Assembly: GCF_020740795.1 (NCBI RefSeq) | Contig: NC_067299.1 | Location: 11,667,333 to 11,731,332 of the forward strand | Direction: 5' to 3' | DNA length: 64,000 bases | DNA from: Apus apus | Taxonomy: Eukaryota; Chordata; Aves; Apodiformes; Apodidae | In this document: in pieces, positions 27,101-37,562 of the stretch | Layout of the letters: each line of letters opens with the position of its first letter | Position numbering within the stretch: position 1 is the first letter of the stretch | Position numbers and translations under genes: made by a program | The notes under the pieces: model-generated | What the model was told of the DNA's origin: nothing | Database searches by the model: none | The model's input: the letters and a program-made list of their open reading frames with translations, nothing else

Positions 27101-28020
27101 CCTTTCCTGGAGTAGTTGTGTCTTGTCAGCTGCTTGTAGAGAGTATGGATATGAAAAACACAAGCCAGTAGCTCTCCTGACAGAGAAATATCAAACACTA
27201 GCACTTTCTAGAAGCAGAAGATCTCCCCTCCATACCAGGCAGACAATGAACAGCATCGTGCAGGTGAGAGAGATGTTTGCAGAGGACTGAGAAGAACCAG
27301 GCACGTTGTCTAGATGCAAAGGATTCTACTACACAGAAAGAAAAGCTGATACCCCAGAAAAATGAGACAAAGTTAATGACCCTGCAGGGATCCCAGCCAT
27401 TATGCTATCTAACTCATTGGGACTGTAGGGAAATGTCTGCCCAGCAGCACAGCTGACAGGGACACAGAGACTCATCCCAGCAGAACGCAGCAGCAGTTCC
27501 CCAAGTCACAAGAACCTCAGCTTTAAAAGGAAAGAAAAAAAAAAAAAAAAAAAAGCACCACTGAACTATAACATCAAAGGAAATTAACTCCCACATACAG
27601 AAGACAAAAACATCAGGCTGTGACAAAGCCTGGAGTCACACCCCTTGTTATACTGGTGAGGGACTGAGAGGCTTACAAGGACCCAGACCTTTTCAAGAGC
27701 GCAGGGAAGTTGGCAACAGGACTCCAAGACATGAACTGTACTTCAGCCCAGACAGAGGGAAAATTTAACACCCCCAGGTCATGGGTAACATACAGTGGAC
27801 ACAGCATCCTCAGTGCTACATAAAGCATCTTTAAAAATGCTCTACTGCTTCCAGAGGAGATTACCACATCCCACTTCACTGTACATCTGCCCACCACCTA
27901 CCCCAAATACATTAGAGCTGTACTTCCCCCATCCAAGCAAGGCTTTCTGTCCCATGACATACAGGTTGCTCTATTTCACATCTGACTTCAGCTTTCCTGA
28001 GCCTCATGCTCATGAGCCGC
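21159..28020 (-). other. MTMR4 first intron
   Basis: About 6.9 kb of intron with no recognisable exon or transposon. A poly-A/poly-T tract at 27537-27554 lies just beyond mid-block. Confidence 0.6.
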
Positions 28021-28024
28021 ATCC

Positions 28025-28190
28025 AGGGAAGGTGTTGATGTCCCCTCCCTGGAGGTGCTCAAGGCCAGGTTGGATGAGGCTTTGTGCAGCCTGGGCTAGT
28101 GAGAGGTGTCCCTACTCATAGCAGGGAGGTTGGAACCTGATGACCTTTAAGGTCCCTTCCAACCTTCACTATTCTGTGATTCATTCTATG
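28025..28190 (+). mobile_element. CR1 3'-end fragment
   Basis: A terminal CR1 segment with tccctggaggtgctcaaggc, caggttggatgaggc and gacctttaaggtcccttcc. Confidence 0.8.
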
Positions 28191-31100
28191 CCTGAAAAAG
28201 GTTCACTTCCACTTACCTAGGTCTGACCTACAGGGCAGTATGGCCTTTTTGGTTTGCTCCAAAATCTTTAGCAAGAATAGAACATTTTAGCCTTTGGAAA
28301 ATTCAGTCAACCATTAGGGATGGAAGGCAGAAGTGCCTTTGGCACTGGGGCAGCTGCAGCCCTGACCTGGTGGGAAGCAGGAAGGGGGCTGTGCAGTCTG
28401 GCCAGAAAGCAGAAGCAAGTACAAGCCCAAACAATGCTGACTGGGATGAGAAGCAACGACTCCAGGGCGTCTTACATCCTAAACCTACCTCTGAACACCC
28501 CAGGTCACAGGGAGCCCATGGGGTGACAATGCTGCGAGATGGCACCAGCAGACAAGTGCTGCAGGAAGCACAGGCACCAACCCGAGCTCTGGGCTGGCAG
28601 CCACACTCTCCCTGAGTACCCTTGGTGAGACGTTCTCAGAACTGGGCATAGCTGCATCATAACCAAGACAGGACAACGGCTTCTCTCGTTCACATAAAAA
28701 TAATAAGACAGTTTTCCACCTGGGTCTGTCACGCTGAGCACGGTTGAGACCAAGAGCTACATGCCAGGCATGCTCCAGCAATAATGGACACTTCCACTGA
28801 TTGCTTTGAAAGATTTTAAACAAAAAACCTATTGTAAATCCAGGCAGTACAGTTGAAATAAGAGATATAACTTAAGAGATTTATGCTGGATTGCCACAAG
28901 ACACTTAGCCACTCAGAGAAAGCTGGCTCCTTCAAAAAGTTTCTAGAATGAAATAAAACAACAAAATGCTCTAAAGTTTCCAGAAAGAACAATGCAAACT
29001 GTGTCCCTTCCTTGGAGCAGTCCTCAGTTTCAACAGAGACCACCAGAGAAAGACTGGCAGAGTCTAAGCAATTGGACTGACTGTAAAGTAGAAACACTTT
29101 TAGGCTCCTTACCATAAAGCTGTCACTCACAAGCAATACCATGTCCAAGCACGTTCTGCCAGAGAGAACAACTCCACAATTTCATTTTGCAATGAAGAAC
29201 TGGTCAGGCTGGAAAAGAAACGACTCTGCTTTTCAGTCAGAGCTGTCTAGGCCATGAAACACAAGCAAGCTGAGCTCTAGAGAACACCCTGCCATGAATG
29301 TGGGCTTAAGTTCAGATACAAGACTTTGCCCTCCGAGCAGATAAATTGTGAGCTGTGCCTACCTATGTCTCTGCTGCCAGGACAGACTCCTCCAAAGAGG
29401 GTGGAGCTGCAGAGGTCAGCAACCTCATTAAAAGTCACCTTGGCTTCTTGCTGGGTCTTGGGCAGAGGTGCCCAACATAAAGTTTCCACTCTGCTATCAA
29501 AACAGTTCCACTCTCAGCAAACACCATTCCCAAGGCTCAGGTAGATCTCAGTCCTCGTCACCATCCCTCCCACCAATGCTGTGCCCTTCCTCCACATCCA
29601 GATCTGCACCTTTGCAAAAGACAGTACCGTGTGTCTTTTCCCCAGGAAAACAAATATTGGCAAAAGCAAAACTGTTGTGCACACTCAGGACAGCCAGCCT
29701 TTATAGGATTTTAGCACTGCATGTTGGCTGTTTCAAACATGCTGCTAAGCAAATGCTCCACTGAGAAGATAAACTATATGAGCAACAAGAGAAGGAAATC
29801 GCTTGAAATCAGCGACTAAAAGCAATAAGGCACCTACAAATACACACAATAAAAAAGGAAGCTTCTCAGGCCAGTAACTCAATATGTGTTGAAACAGAAT
29901 ATACAGATACGTAACTCTCCTCTCTTGGGACAGGCCCTGGTCAGGCTTCTCCCTCCTTAAAAGAAATTTGAGGCCATCTCTCAACGAAAGAAGAGCAACA
30001 AAGTCAAAATGAAAAGTAACAACAAAGTCATTACCGCTGCTAAGAGCAAGAACCACCTGTTTAGTTGTGTTGTTGCTCCCTCCTGTTAATGTGAACTCCC
30101 CTAGGGAAGGCAAGACACTGCTTTCCAATCTGCCATACACAGATTTCCCTGGTCTGGAGAAAGACACTGCAAAACAAATCCCATTCAAAACTATTCCCAG
30201 GATTCCATCCCCAGCAAAGCGCAGCACCCTGGGGAAGGGAAGGAGCTCCTCCAGCTCAGAGGCTGGTACAACAGTGAACAGAAGCTCCAGGGCAAAACCT
30301 CAGGATGAAGAAGGCAGCAGATAAACACTGCTGGAGAGCTGTCCCCGAGCTGTGTCTGAAGGATTCTGAACCTCCACACACATCAAACCCTCTCAGCAGG
30401 CATCAGACTGACCAAAGCAGAGATAAATGAAGCTGGAGGGAAAGAGTCAGCAGATACAGTGGAGCGATGTGTGCCCCAAAGGAGCTCAGGCTTGGAGAGA
30501 AGCTCCCTGGTAGCAGCACATGCTCTCTGGCAGGAAAACAGGCTTGTTTCAAACAGGATTTAACCACTTAATGCATTTCAGTTCCATTTCAGCTCACATT
30601 CCCAGTTGAAAGGACTAATCTTTCCGAGCAGGCAAGGCCTCAGGCACCACCTGGGTGCACACAGGAGACCATTACTGCTGCCACAGCCTTTCAAATCAAT
30701 CCCAATGCCTCAAGTTCTGCCTGCAAAGCTGAAACACCTCACACCATGGCAGCTTCCTTCCTCCCAGGAATTCATCATCTCTGATGGAAAGTACACCCAG
30801 TTTCCTTGGATTTGGTTCTGGGCTGCAAAGTGTGGATGCAGTTGTACTTGTTGCAAAACAGAGAACAAGACAGCAACCAAACAACACACCCGATAGTAGG
30901 CCTGAACAGGCATTTACTATTTATAAACTAATCATCTGATCAATCCTAAGGGAAATCCTATCCTTTTGGGCTGTGCAAAGCACGAGTAATTCCACAGTCT
31001 TGGAGGACTGCTAGGATGGAACAGAAGAGAATCACTTATATCAGCAAGGAGAAGACTCATAGCACCTGGACAAAATTCTTCCATTCCATAAAAGCACTAG

Positions 31101-31885
31101 AATCCCCCTGAAGAAAATACCAAGGATTACGACCAGGGATTAATCTGCTACGCTAATTTGCTAAGAGCAAAGTAATTTTTTTAATAGTCCTCTTCATCAC
31201 TATCTAAAAAGGGCTCTGGTTTAGTTCTGCAAATGCTGACCTTTTCCTATAAGCAGTGACAGAGAAGTCTCATGATAAAAGCCCACAGTGAAATACAGAA
31301 ATGCCTACAAGCAGAAAACTGTGGCTGGATGGAGCAGTCTTGGAGGCATGCAAGCAAGGATGGAAGAGAAAGGTATGAACTTTCATAATTGCTTGCTAGT
31401 TATTAATTCCTGGGGCATCATTCCTGTCCTGGGAAGTTGAGTATGACGCACAAGTATACAGCACAGTTTGGTGCTGTATTCTCCTGTCGCCTTTCTCCCT
31501 GATAAAAATAATCTGGATTAGATTATACTGCTTGATTTTCGTGTAAAACAATACTCGGTCATTTCCAACGCAACTGCACAGTTGCTTTTAATGCAAACAC
31601 ACATGCAGTTCAGAAAAAAAAATAAATCTCATTTTCCCTGTAGCTTCTTTATTTTTTCACTTATCAACTTCTGAGAACAACTGTCTCTCTCAGATGACAG
31701 CAGCCTCTAAAGATGAGCTGACAATACAAAATAGGAAGTAGGAACAGCTCTGTCTCAAAAAGCATAGCTTAAAGCAGTGTCTCTTGGAGGAGGAGGCCCA
31801 GCACCTCCCAAGCTGGGCAAACAAGAGCCATCCAGATCTGATGCTTGGCTTCAGGTGAACAAAGCTCAGGAGACTGAGGTCATCA
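28191..31885 (-). other. MTMR4 first intron
   Basis: Intron without recognisable genes or repeats. A frame on the minus strand at 29745-30227 contains hydrophobic runs but no family motif, and I do not treat it as a gene. Confidence 0.6.
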
Positions 31886-31887
31886 GG

Positions 31888-32270
31888 AATCACAGAATCA
31901 TCCTGGTTAGAAAGGACCTTGAAGATCATCAAGTCCAGCCATAACCTAAATCCACCAACCATAACCTCATCTACCCGCTCAGTGCTTAAATCCTGTTCCT
32001 CAGCACTATACCTACATTTCTTTGAAACACTTCCAGGGATGGTGACTCCACCACCTCCCTGGGCAGCTGTTCCAGTGTCCAACCACTCTTTGGATAAAGA
32101 AATTCTTTCTAATATCCAGTCTAAACTTCCCCTGGTGCAACTTCAGACCATTTCCTCTCATTCTGTCATTATTTAGCTCCTACCTTCCTACAACCTCCTT
32201 TCAGGTAGTTGGAGAGAACAATGAGGTCTCCCCTCAGCCTCCTCTTCTTCAAACTAAACAATCCCAGTTC
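31888..32270 (-). mobile_element. CR1 LINE, 5'-truncated
   Basis: Reverse-oriented CR1 3' end, with the terminal motif at the left (cacagaatcatcctggttag) and the UTR/ORF2 end to the right (ggtctcccctcagcctcctc). Moderately diverged. Confidence 0.85.
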
Positions 32271-32881
32271 CAGTAGGGGAAATGACTGCACTCATCACCC
32301 CTTTACTCTTGCCACAGCCAGGACAAGGGCGACTTTGAAAGCTCCATGTGTACAAAAAACAAAAGCGAGCCTGTGCACGTTTTGGCATATCGATATAACC
32401 ACAAAGCTGCCCCAGTGGCCTTCTCCACAGCCTCCATATCCTGGTAAGATTGAGCCCTAAAGCTTCCCTTAAATTTGGGGTTTTTTTCCTTCCAGCTTGC
32501 TACAGACAAATCTGACAGTTGACTAAGTGACCCCGTTGACCAGACAGAAGGGCTAGAAAGACATTGCCACAAAACCAACAGCAATGATACATTTGAAGAA
32601 ATCTCCTAGTTCAGGCTCTCTCAGAAAAATCAAATAACTGTCACTGCCAGTGTAAACAGATTCCTGTGCACAGCAAAGGCAAAGGGGAGCCAGATGTTCC
32701 TAGAAATTAATAACTGCAAGTGAAACTTCTACATTTATTTCCCAGTCTTCCATCACAGTTTGTTTACTGAGATATTCATCTTCCAGCGAACACCCTGAAA
32801 GACATTAGAGCCACCTTATAAACTCCCTAAAACAGCAGACCACAAAATTTCCCAGGCTGTTAGCCAAGCTGCAATACTTCA

Positions 32882-33230
32882 CAGAATCACAGAATGTTAG
32901 GGGTTGGAAGGGACCTCAAAGATCATTGAGTCCAACACCCCTGTAAGAGCAGGATCCCCTAGAGTAGGTCACACAGAACATGTCCAGGCAGGTTTGGAAT
33001 GTCTCCAGAGAAGGAGACTCCACGACCTCTCTGGGCAGCCCACTCCAGTGCTCTGTAACCCTCAGAGTGAAAAAGGTTTTCCTCATGTTGACATGGAACC
33101 AAATGTGCTCCACCTTGCACCCACTGCACCTTGTTCTACCATTAGACATCACCGAAAAGAGCCTGGCTCCATCCTCCTGATACTTGCCCTTTACATATTT
33201 GTAAACATTAATGAGGTCATTACTTGCCAA
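32882..33230 (-). mobile_element. CR1 LINE, 5'-truncated
   Basis: The minus strand reads [20 protein letters not shown] and then [21 protein letters not shown] and [13 protein letters not shown], the C-terminal end of CR1 ORF2. It is less diverged than the 6.1 kb copy. Confidence 0.9.
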
Positions 33231-34099
33231 AGGTTTTATTTAAAAATCAGAGGATTCATGTAAAAGTTGCTAGCAAATACAAAGTAATCTCTGACTTTGG
33301 GAAGTCTGTACTCATGCTCGAATCCCTATCACTTAAAAATATATGCTTTGGTTTCCATGCACAGTCAATACCACCACTGGCCCTTCTGAATTCCCACAGT
33401 CCAAATTCTGTCCTCCACAAGTATATAGACTGACCAAACCTTCTCATTGGATGAAGGAGATGGACTTCCCATCACCACACAGCAGTTTTTTTTCACCTTT
33501 CCTCCCACTCTCACACACAGTCTCTGAACTCTGCCCAGCTTTCCACCTGCCCTCACACCAGGCACCAAACCTGGGCACTGATACCTGTGAGAGCTGAGCT
33601 GACACACCCTCTCCTCCTTCTTCACAGCCAGGTATCCAAGACCACCTCCTCCTGTCCCTCTCCAGCCCTGCTCCATGTTCACAAACCCAGGAAAACCTAC
33701 TGCTTCTTGGGACAGGCCTCATTCCTTCCTCCCTTGTTTCCCTGCTGGTGTAACGGACTATGTGCTCCAGAGCAGTTTGCTTTCTCTGGTAATAAAGGTG
33801 CATGGCCTCACCAAAAGCACAGTGCCTAACTAATTAGACCACTGTATCGATCCTCATCTCTTATTTTCTGCTCAGCACTCCAGGCTCCTTGTGTACTCCA
33901 TCAGCCTTCAGCTGCAAACTTTCTTCAGGTCATTGACAAAATCTGCAGCCAGATCCTTATGAGATTGTTCCTGTAACCCCCTGGGAGTCCCTTATGGGTT
34001 ACTTTGAGCTTATCCCCCCTTCACTTAATTAATCTGGAAAACGCAAAAGCATTGTATCAAATGCCTTAAGGAAACCTGTGTTTACAACAGTTATCTGAG
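33231..34099 (-). other. MTMR4 first intron, promoter-proximal
   Basis: Intron sequence between the last CR1 copy and the CpG island. I see nothing recognisable. Confidence 0.6.
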
Positions 34100-34800
34100 A
34101 TTTTTTTAAAATAAATGCTAAAGGCCACCAGCTACAGAAACCTCCGGCGGCTGCAGCCCAAGGCGAGGAGGCACCTCCTCCAAAACAGAGCGCCGAGCCA
34201 GCTTCCCCAGGCGGGATGCAGGAGAGAGGGGTCCCTGGCAGAACATCCAGCCCCCGTCGCCACCGCAGCCGGTGGCACAGGGGTGGGATCTCCGCGGCTC
34301 CTGCCGGGTGGGCGGCCGGGGCGGCCCTTGGCCGTGGAAGCTGGGGGGAAGATCTCGTCCCGCGGCCGGAGGGTGGACCCAGCCGGGCCCGGAGCCTCTG
34401 CTCCAGGGCCCAGGTGTCCGGACGACGCGCACGGCTCACGCCGCCGGGCGCCGCTCGCCGCCGCGGAGCTGAAGGGCCGCCACTCCCGGCACGGCGGGGC
34501 GGAGGCCCCGCAGCGCCGCCGGAGCGAGCACGAGGGCCCGCAGCGGATGGGCAGCCTCCATCTCGAGCCCCACCCGGCGGGAGCCCCATGTCTCCTCTTC
34601 ATGTGGACCGGCCACACCTCGGGGCCGCGGGCCCGTCAGCGCCGCCTCAGCGCTGCCGCCACCGGGCCGGCAGCCGCCCCTCGCGGGCGGGCCCCGCTCA
34701 CCGGGCGACGGCGAGGAGCAGGGGGGCCCGGCCAGGAAAAGCCCGGGGAAGGCTGAGGGGCTCGGGCAGGGACCCGGCCCAGCGCCCGCCGGGGTCTCAC

Positions 34801-34900
34801 CTGGCTCCGGCCGCGCCGCTCCCGCCTCTACCGCGTGCAGCTCCCCGCCCTGCCCCGCCCCCCGGCCCGCTCGCAGCAGCCAATCAGCGCCCGGCAGCGC
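34801..34900 (-). other. MTMR4: Probable non-coding first exon of MTMR4
   Basis: On the minus strand the CpG island contains a consensus donor, GGAGCCAG followed by gtgagacc, with its GT at 34800-34799. It is the best donor in the island on that strand and lies just downstream of the first CCAAT pair. The 5' end of the exon is only estimated. A second possible donor (CGCCCG followed by gtgagc) lies near 34700. Confidence 0.5.
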
Positions 34901-35073
34901 CAGCCCTGCCGGCCAATCAGCGAGGTGAACGCGTCCCCGCCCCGCGCCACGGCCCGCCAGGCCCCGCCCTTCTCCTCCCGCGGGCCCATCCCGTGACCGG
35001 GCGCGGCGCGCGGGGCGGGACCCGGCGCCCGGCGCCCAATGAGAAATCACAGCGCGTCCCGCTCGCAGCCAAT
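34880..35073 (+). promoter_or_regulatory. Two pairs of CCAAT boxes, 33 bp apart in each pair
   Basis: CCAAT starts at 34880 and 34913 (33 bp apart) and again at 35036 and 35069 (33 bp apart). Three of the four sit in CCAATCRGCG contexts. NF-Y commonly binds CCAAT pairs spaced about three helical turns apart, so this looks like a duplicated NF-Y platform. Confidence 0.6.
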
Positions 35074-35230
35074 CGGCGGCCGGATCAGCCCCGGGCAGGG
35101 CGGGGCCGGGCCGTCCCACTGCCCCGCCTGCGCGCGCGGCCCCGGGGCCGGGGGGGGCGGCCCGAAGACGCAGCCGCGGCCTGAGGGCAGAGCCGGCCCC
35201 GCCCCCCGGGCCGCTCGGCAGCGAGGGACC

Positions 35231-35335
35231 CGCCCCGCCCCGCCCGGCACGGCACCGCCCCGCCCCGCCCGGCACGGCACCGCCCCGCCCCGCCCCCCAC
35301 GGCACCGCCCCGCCCCGCACCGCTCCGCACCGCCC
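35231..35335. repeat. 25-bp GC-box minisatellite
   Basis: Four consecutive 25-base units start at 35231, 35256, 35281 and 35306, each beginning cgccccgccccgc and mostly ending ggcacggcac, with a partial fifth. Each unit contributes one or two Sp1-type GC boxes. It lies inside the MTMR4 CpG island. Confidence 0.85.
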
Positions 35336-35400
35336 CGCCCTCCTCGGCGGGCAGCGCCCCCCGCGCCGGGGCCCCGGGCACCTCACAGCGCGGAGCCCTG

Positions 35401-36182
35401 GTCAGGGCAGGATGGCGCGAGGGTCTCGTCACAGGGTCGGTGTGGGCCTGTGGAAACCTTCGGGGTGGTTAAAAGACCTTTAGGTTTCCCCGTTTTCCTG
35501 TCCTGCTCCGCCGCGCTCTGCTCCCAGAGGGCTGGTGTCACTCTTCCCCACCGCTTGTCCATCGGTTTCCCCGTTACTGCGTTTCTTCTGCCGCTCCCAC
35601 CCGGGTCTCACCCTGCACAGCAGCCCTGCTGATACAGTTACGGAGCAGCCTCGGGCTCTCTTACAGATGTTACGTTTCAGGAGGGCTGCGCTGTGGGACG
35701 AATGACCCTGGGGTGGATGAGGGTGCAGCTGCCCCAGGACGGGTCTCCCTGCCAGCTCCTGGACGGCACAGTGCAAGGAAGGGATGAGCCAAGCTCGGCT
35801 CCAGACAGGTCTGGAGGTTTTGAGGGTGGGTTTTGGGGGTGTATGGACAAAGAGGATGTTGGTCCCTGGCACAGAACAGCCACCTCTGCCTGCCCCTGGG
35901 GCTGCAAGCGGAGCTGCCCTGTGCCTGTTTCTGAGAGCTGCAGGAGGGCTGGGAGCCTCCTCACCCTGTGGGTGCTGGGTGCTGCAGCGGTGGGGCCAGT
36001 TACACACGTTCCTGGTGCCCCAGTATCTCGAGGGTGTGCTGAGCACCCCCAGGAGGAAATGAGTGTGGCTGTCAAGGGCACAGGGGCTCTGGCCCAGCAG
36101 CGGGTGGGCTCGCCTGTGGGTGCTGGGCTGCAGCGGCCTGCGGGGGCTCGCGGGCAGGACAACGGCAGCATCCCCGGAGCAC
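35401..36182. other. Intergenic, MTMR4 promoter to caspase fossil
   Basis: GC content falls off from the CpG island. No conserved exon is visible on either strand. Confidence 0.6.
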
Positions 36183-36183
36183 A

Positions 36184-36217
36184 GGAAACGAAGTTGGGAT
36201 GAACGCTTTCGTTTTCC
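36184..36217 (+). promoter_or_regulatory. ISRE/IRF-like element upstream of the caspase fossil
   Basis: The sequence ctttcgttttcc (36206-36217) matches the interferon-stimulated response element core TTTCnnTTTC. Twelve bases before it is a near inverted copy, ggaaacgaag (36184-36193). It lies about 55 bp upstream of the exon-1 ATG, where a promoter is expected. Mammalian CASP1 is interferon/IRF1-inducible, so the site fits a relic inducible promoter. Confidence 0.5.
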
Positions 36218-36272
36218 CTTCGCAGAAGAGTAAGACCTTGTAGTTCTTCGGCAGGCTGGGGACTGAGGGGTG

Positions 36273-36279
36273 ATGGCAG
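36273..36279 (+). pseudogene. CASP1: Caspase fossil exon 1 (Met-Ala-)
   Basis: ATGGCAG is followed by a consensus donor gtgagtgtg (GT at 36280). Joined to the CARD exon it gives Met-Ala-Asp-Lys, the same first four residues as mammalian caspase-1 (MADK), with the same split of the Asp codon. Confidence 0.75.
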
Positions 36280-36439
36280 GTGAGTGTGACCAGCAGTGCT
36301 GGGGCTCGGTGGTGGGACTTACCCAGGTTCACCCAAGTTCTTCTCACCATGGCCAGCTTGAGTAGCGGGGACATGACGCAGCACGGCAGGCTGGGGCCGG
36401 GGATGCTATTCCTGAGTAATTGCCGCCCTACTTTTTCCA

Positions 36440-36720
36440 AATATGTTCCCTAGGAGGTGGGCCATGGCAGGGGAAGCCCCGGCCTAGGCAATGAGGGAGG
36501 GAGCAGCAGCCTGGGTGGGCAGTGGGGGAGCAGGAGAAGCCAGGTGGCTGTGGGAGGAGGGATCAGCAGCTTGGGGGAAGGCAGCAACAGGGAACATGGC
36601 AGCACCCAGGGGAGGCAATGGGTAAGAAAGAGCAGCTAGAGGGGTGACAGGGAAGGGAGCAGCACCCTGGAGAGGTGATGGGGAAGAGGAAGCATCCAGA
36701 CCAAGCAGTGGGGCAGCAGG
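36440..36720. repeat. Degenerate tandem repeat in fossil intron 1
   Basis: Seven or more diverged copies of a unit of roughly 36 bases, built around gggagcagcagcctgg and ggcagtggggaag. The units vary in length and sequence. Confidence 0.6.
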
Positions 36721-36765
36721 AGCCGTGGCGTGGAGGCTCGTGGCACTGACAGGGCTGCCCTGCAG

Positions 36766-36960
36766 ACAAGCTGCTCCTGAACGTTCGGACAGCCTTCGTG
36801 CAGCAGTGAGCACACCAGTCATCTCTGGGCTGCTGGATGACCTGCTGGCCAAAGGACTGCACAAAGCAGCTGCTACCAGCCTCAGGAGTGGTGCAGAGGC
36901 CTTCGCGTGCACTGCTGATGCAGGCTCAGGCAGCACAGGGTCATCTCTGTCTCCTGTGGC
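36766..36960 (+). pseudogene. CASP1: Caspase fossil CARD exon with frameshift
   Basis: After the acceptor ccctgcag the frame reads DKLLLNVRTAFVQQ, then hits TGA at 36807-36809. Moving one base restores homology: STPVISGLLDDLLAKGL, matching the CARD helix GLLDELL. One base is therefore missing near 36807. The second half of the CARD is hard to follow; a third frame gives SRALLMQAQAAQG, which weakly resembles the TRALIDSV...GAQA stretch, suggesting another shift. The exon end is approximate. Confidence 0.75.
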
Positions 36961-37045
36961 AGTGGCTCCTGGCCAGAGCTAGTGACTGGATCTTCACACT
37001 GTTGGTCACAGGTGGCTGATGTCCCTTCCTTGTGCTGGTTTATAG

Positions 37046-37298
37046 GGGATGGCTACGGTCATGGAGGAATCTGCAGATCGCAAAGAGCACCGCACCTCTG
37101 ACAGCACCTTCCTAGTCTTCATGTCTAATGGAGTCAGGGCTGGGCTCCGTGGGACCAAGAGCAGAAGCAAGACCTCAGACATCCTTTCCCTCAACACCAT
37201 CTATGAGAAATTCAACAACAAGCACTGCCAGGCACTGCTGGGCAAACCCAAAGTGGTCATTTCCCAGGCCTGCCGTGAAGGAGAGTCCCTGGGACAAG
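37046..37298 (+). pseudogene. CASP1: Caspase fossil p20 exon with active-site changes
   Basis: The acceptor is tttatag. The exon encodes the second part of p20: EHRTSDSTFLVFMSNGVRAG, then DILSLNTIYEKFNNKHCQAL, KPKVVISQAC and REGESLGQ. The nucleophile Cys codon remains. The catalytic His codon at 37127-37129 is AAT (Asn). One extra codon follows the Cys-Arg pair. The donor that keeps phase is the GT at 37299; a stronger-looking donor at 37310 would put the next exon out of frame. Confidence 0.9.
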
Positions 37299-37409
37299 GT
37301 GCCTGCAGGGTGAGTGAGCAAGCCAGGCTCTCCCAGGTCACGTGAGCCCCAACCACAGGGTGGGGACAGGACACCCCATCATCACTGATGGCTGGCCCTG
37401 CCTCCCTAG

Positions 37410-37562
37410 GCAATACAGGGTCTGTGATGGTGAGCAACTCCGAAGAGTCTGACAGGTCCACTCCAAGCTTGACTGATAGCATCTCTGCAGGGCTGGAAGA
37501 TGATGCAGTCCGTGAAGTCCACCTGGAGAGTGATTTTTCCACTTTACATTCCTCCACACCTG
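37410..37562 (+). pseudogene. CASP1: Caspase fossil p20/p10 linker exon
   Basis: The acceptor is cctccctag and the donor gtaagcc. The frame is open: GLEDDAVREVHLESDFSTLH then SSTP, equivalent to the caspase-1 [23 protein letters not shown]. The Cys of the CSSTP motif is His here. The exon spans the region where the inter-subunit linker would be cleaved. Confidence 0.88.

Larger units (their letters stand above)
34100..35400. promoter_or_regulatory. CpG island promoter of MTMR4
   Basis: About 1.3 kb of very GC- and CpG-rich sequence at the boundary between AT-rich intron and intergenic DNA. Four CCAAT boxes in the same orientation lie at 34880-34884, 34913-34917, 35036-35040 and 35069-35073, with many GC boxes (ccgccccgcc). 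Long open frames here on both strands reflect base composition and are not taken as genes. Confidence 0.8.

Noticed and set aside
29100-29120. Minus-strand ATG followed by gtaagg as the MTMR4 start exon
   Set aside because: Poor start context and no clear acceptor upstream; the 12.9 kb exon has both.
34216-35184. Open frame of 322 codons in the MTMR4 CpG island
   Set aside because: Pro/Arg/Ala-rich, stop-free in several frames at once because of GC content, and crosses promoter repeats and CCAAT boxes.
36346-36400. accATGGCC as the caspase start codon
   Set aside because: No donor follows in phase, whereas ATGGCAG with gtgagt at 36273 gives Met-Ala-Asp-Lys with the CARD exon.
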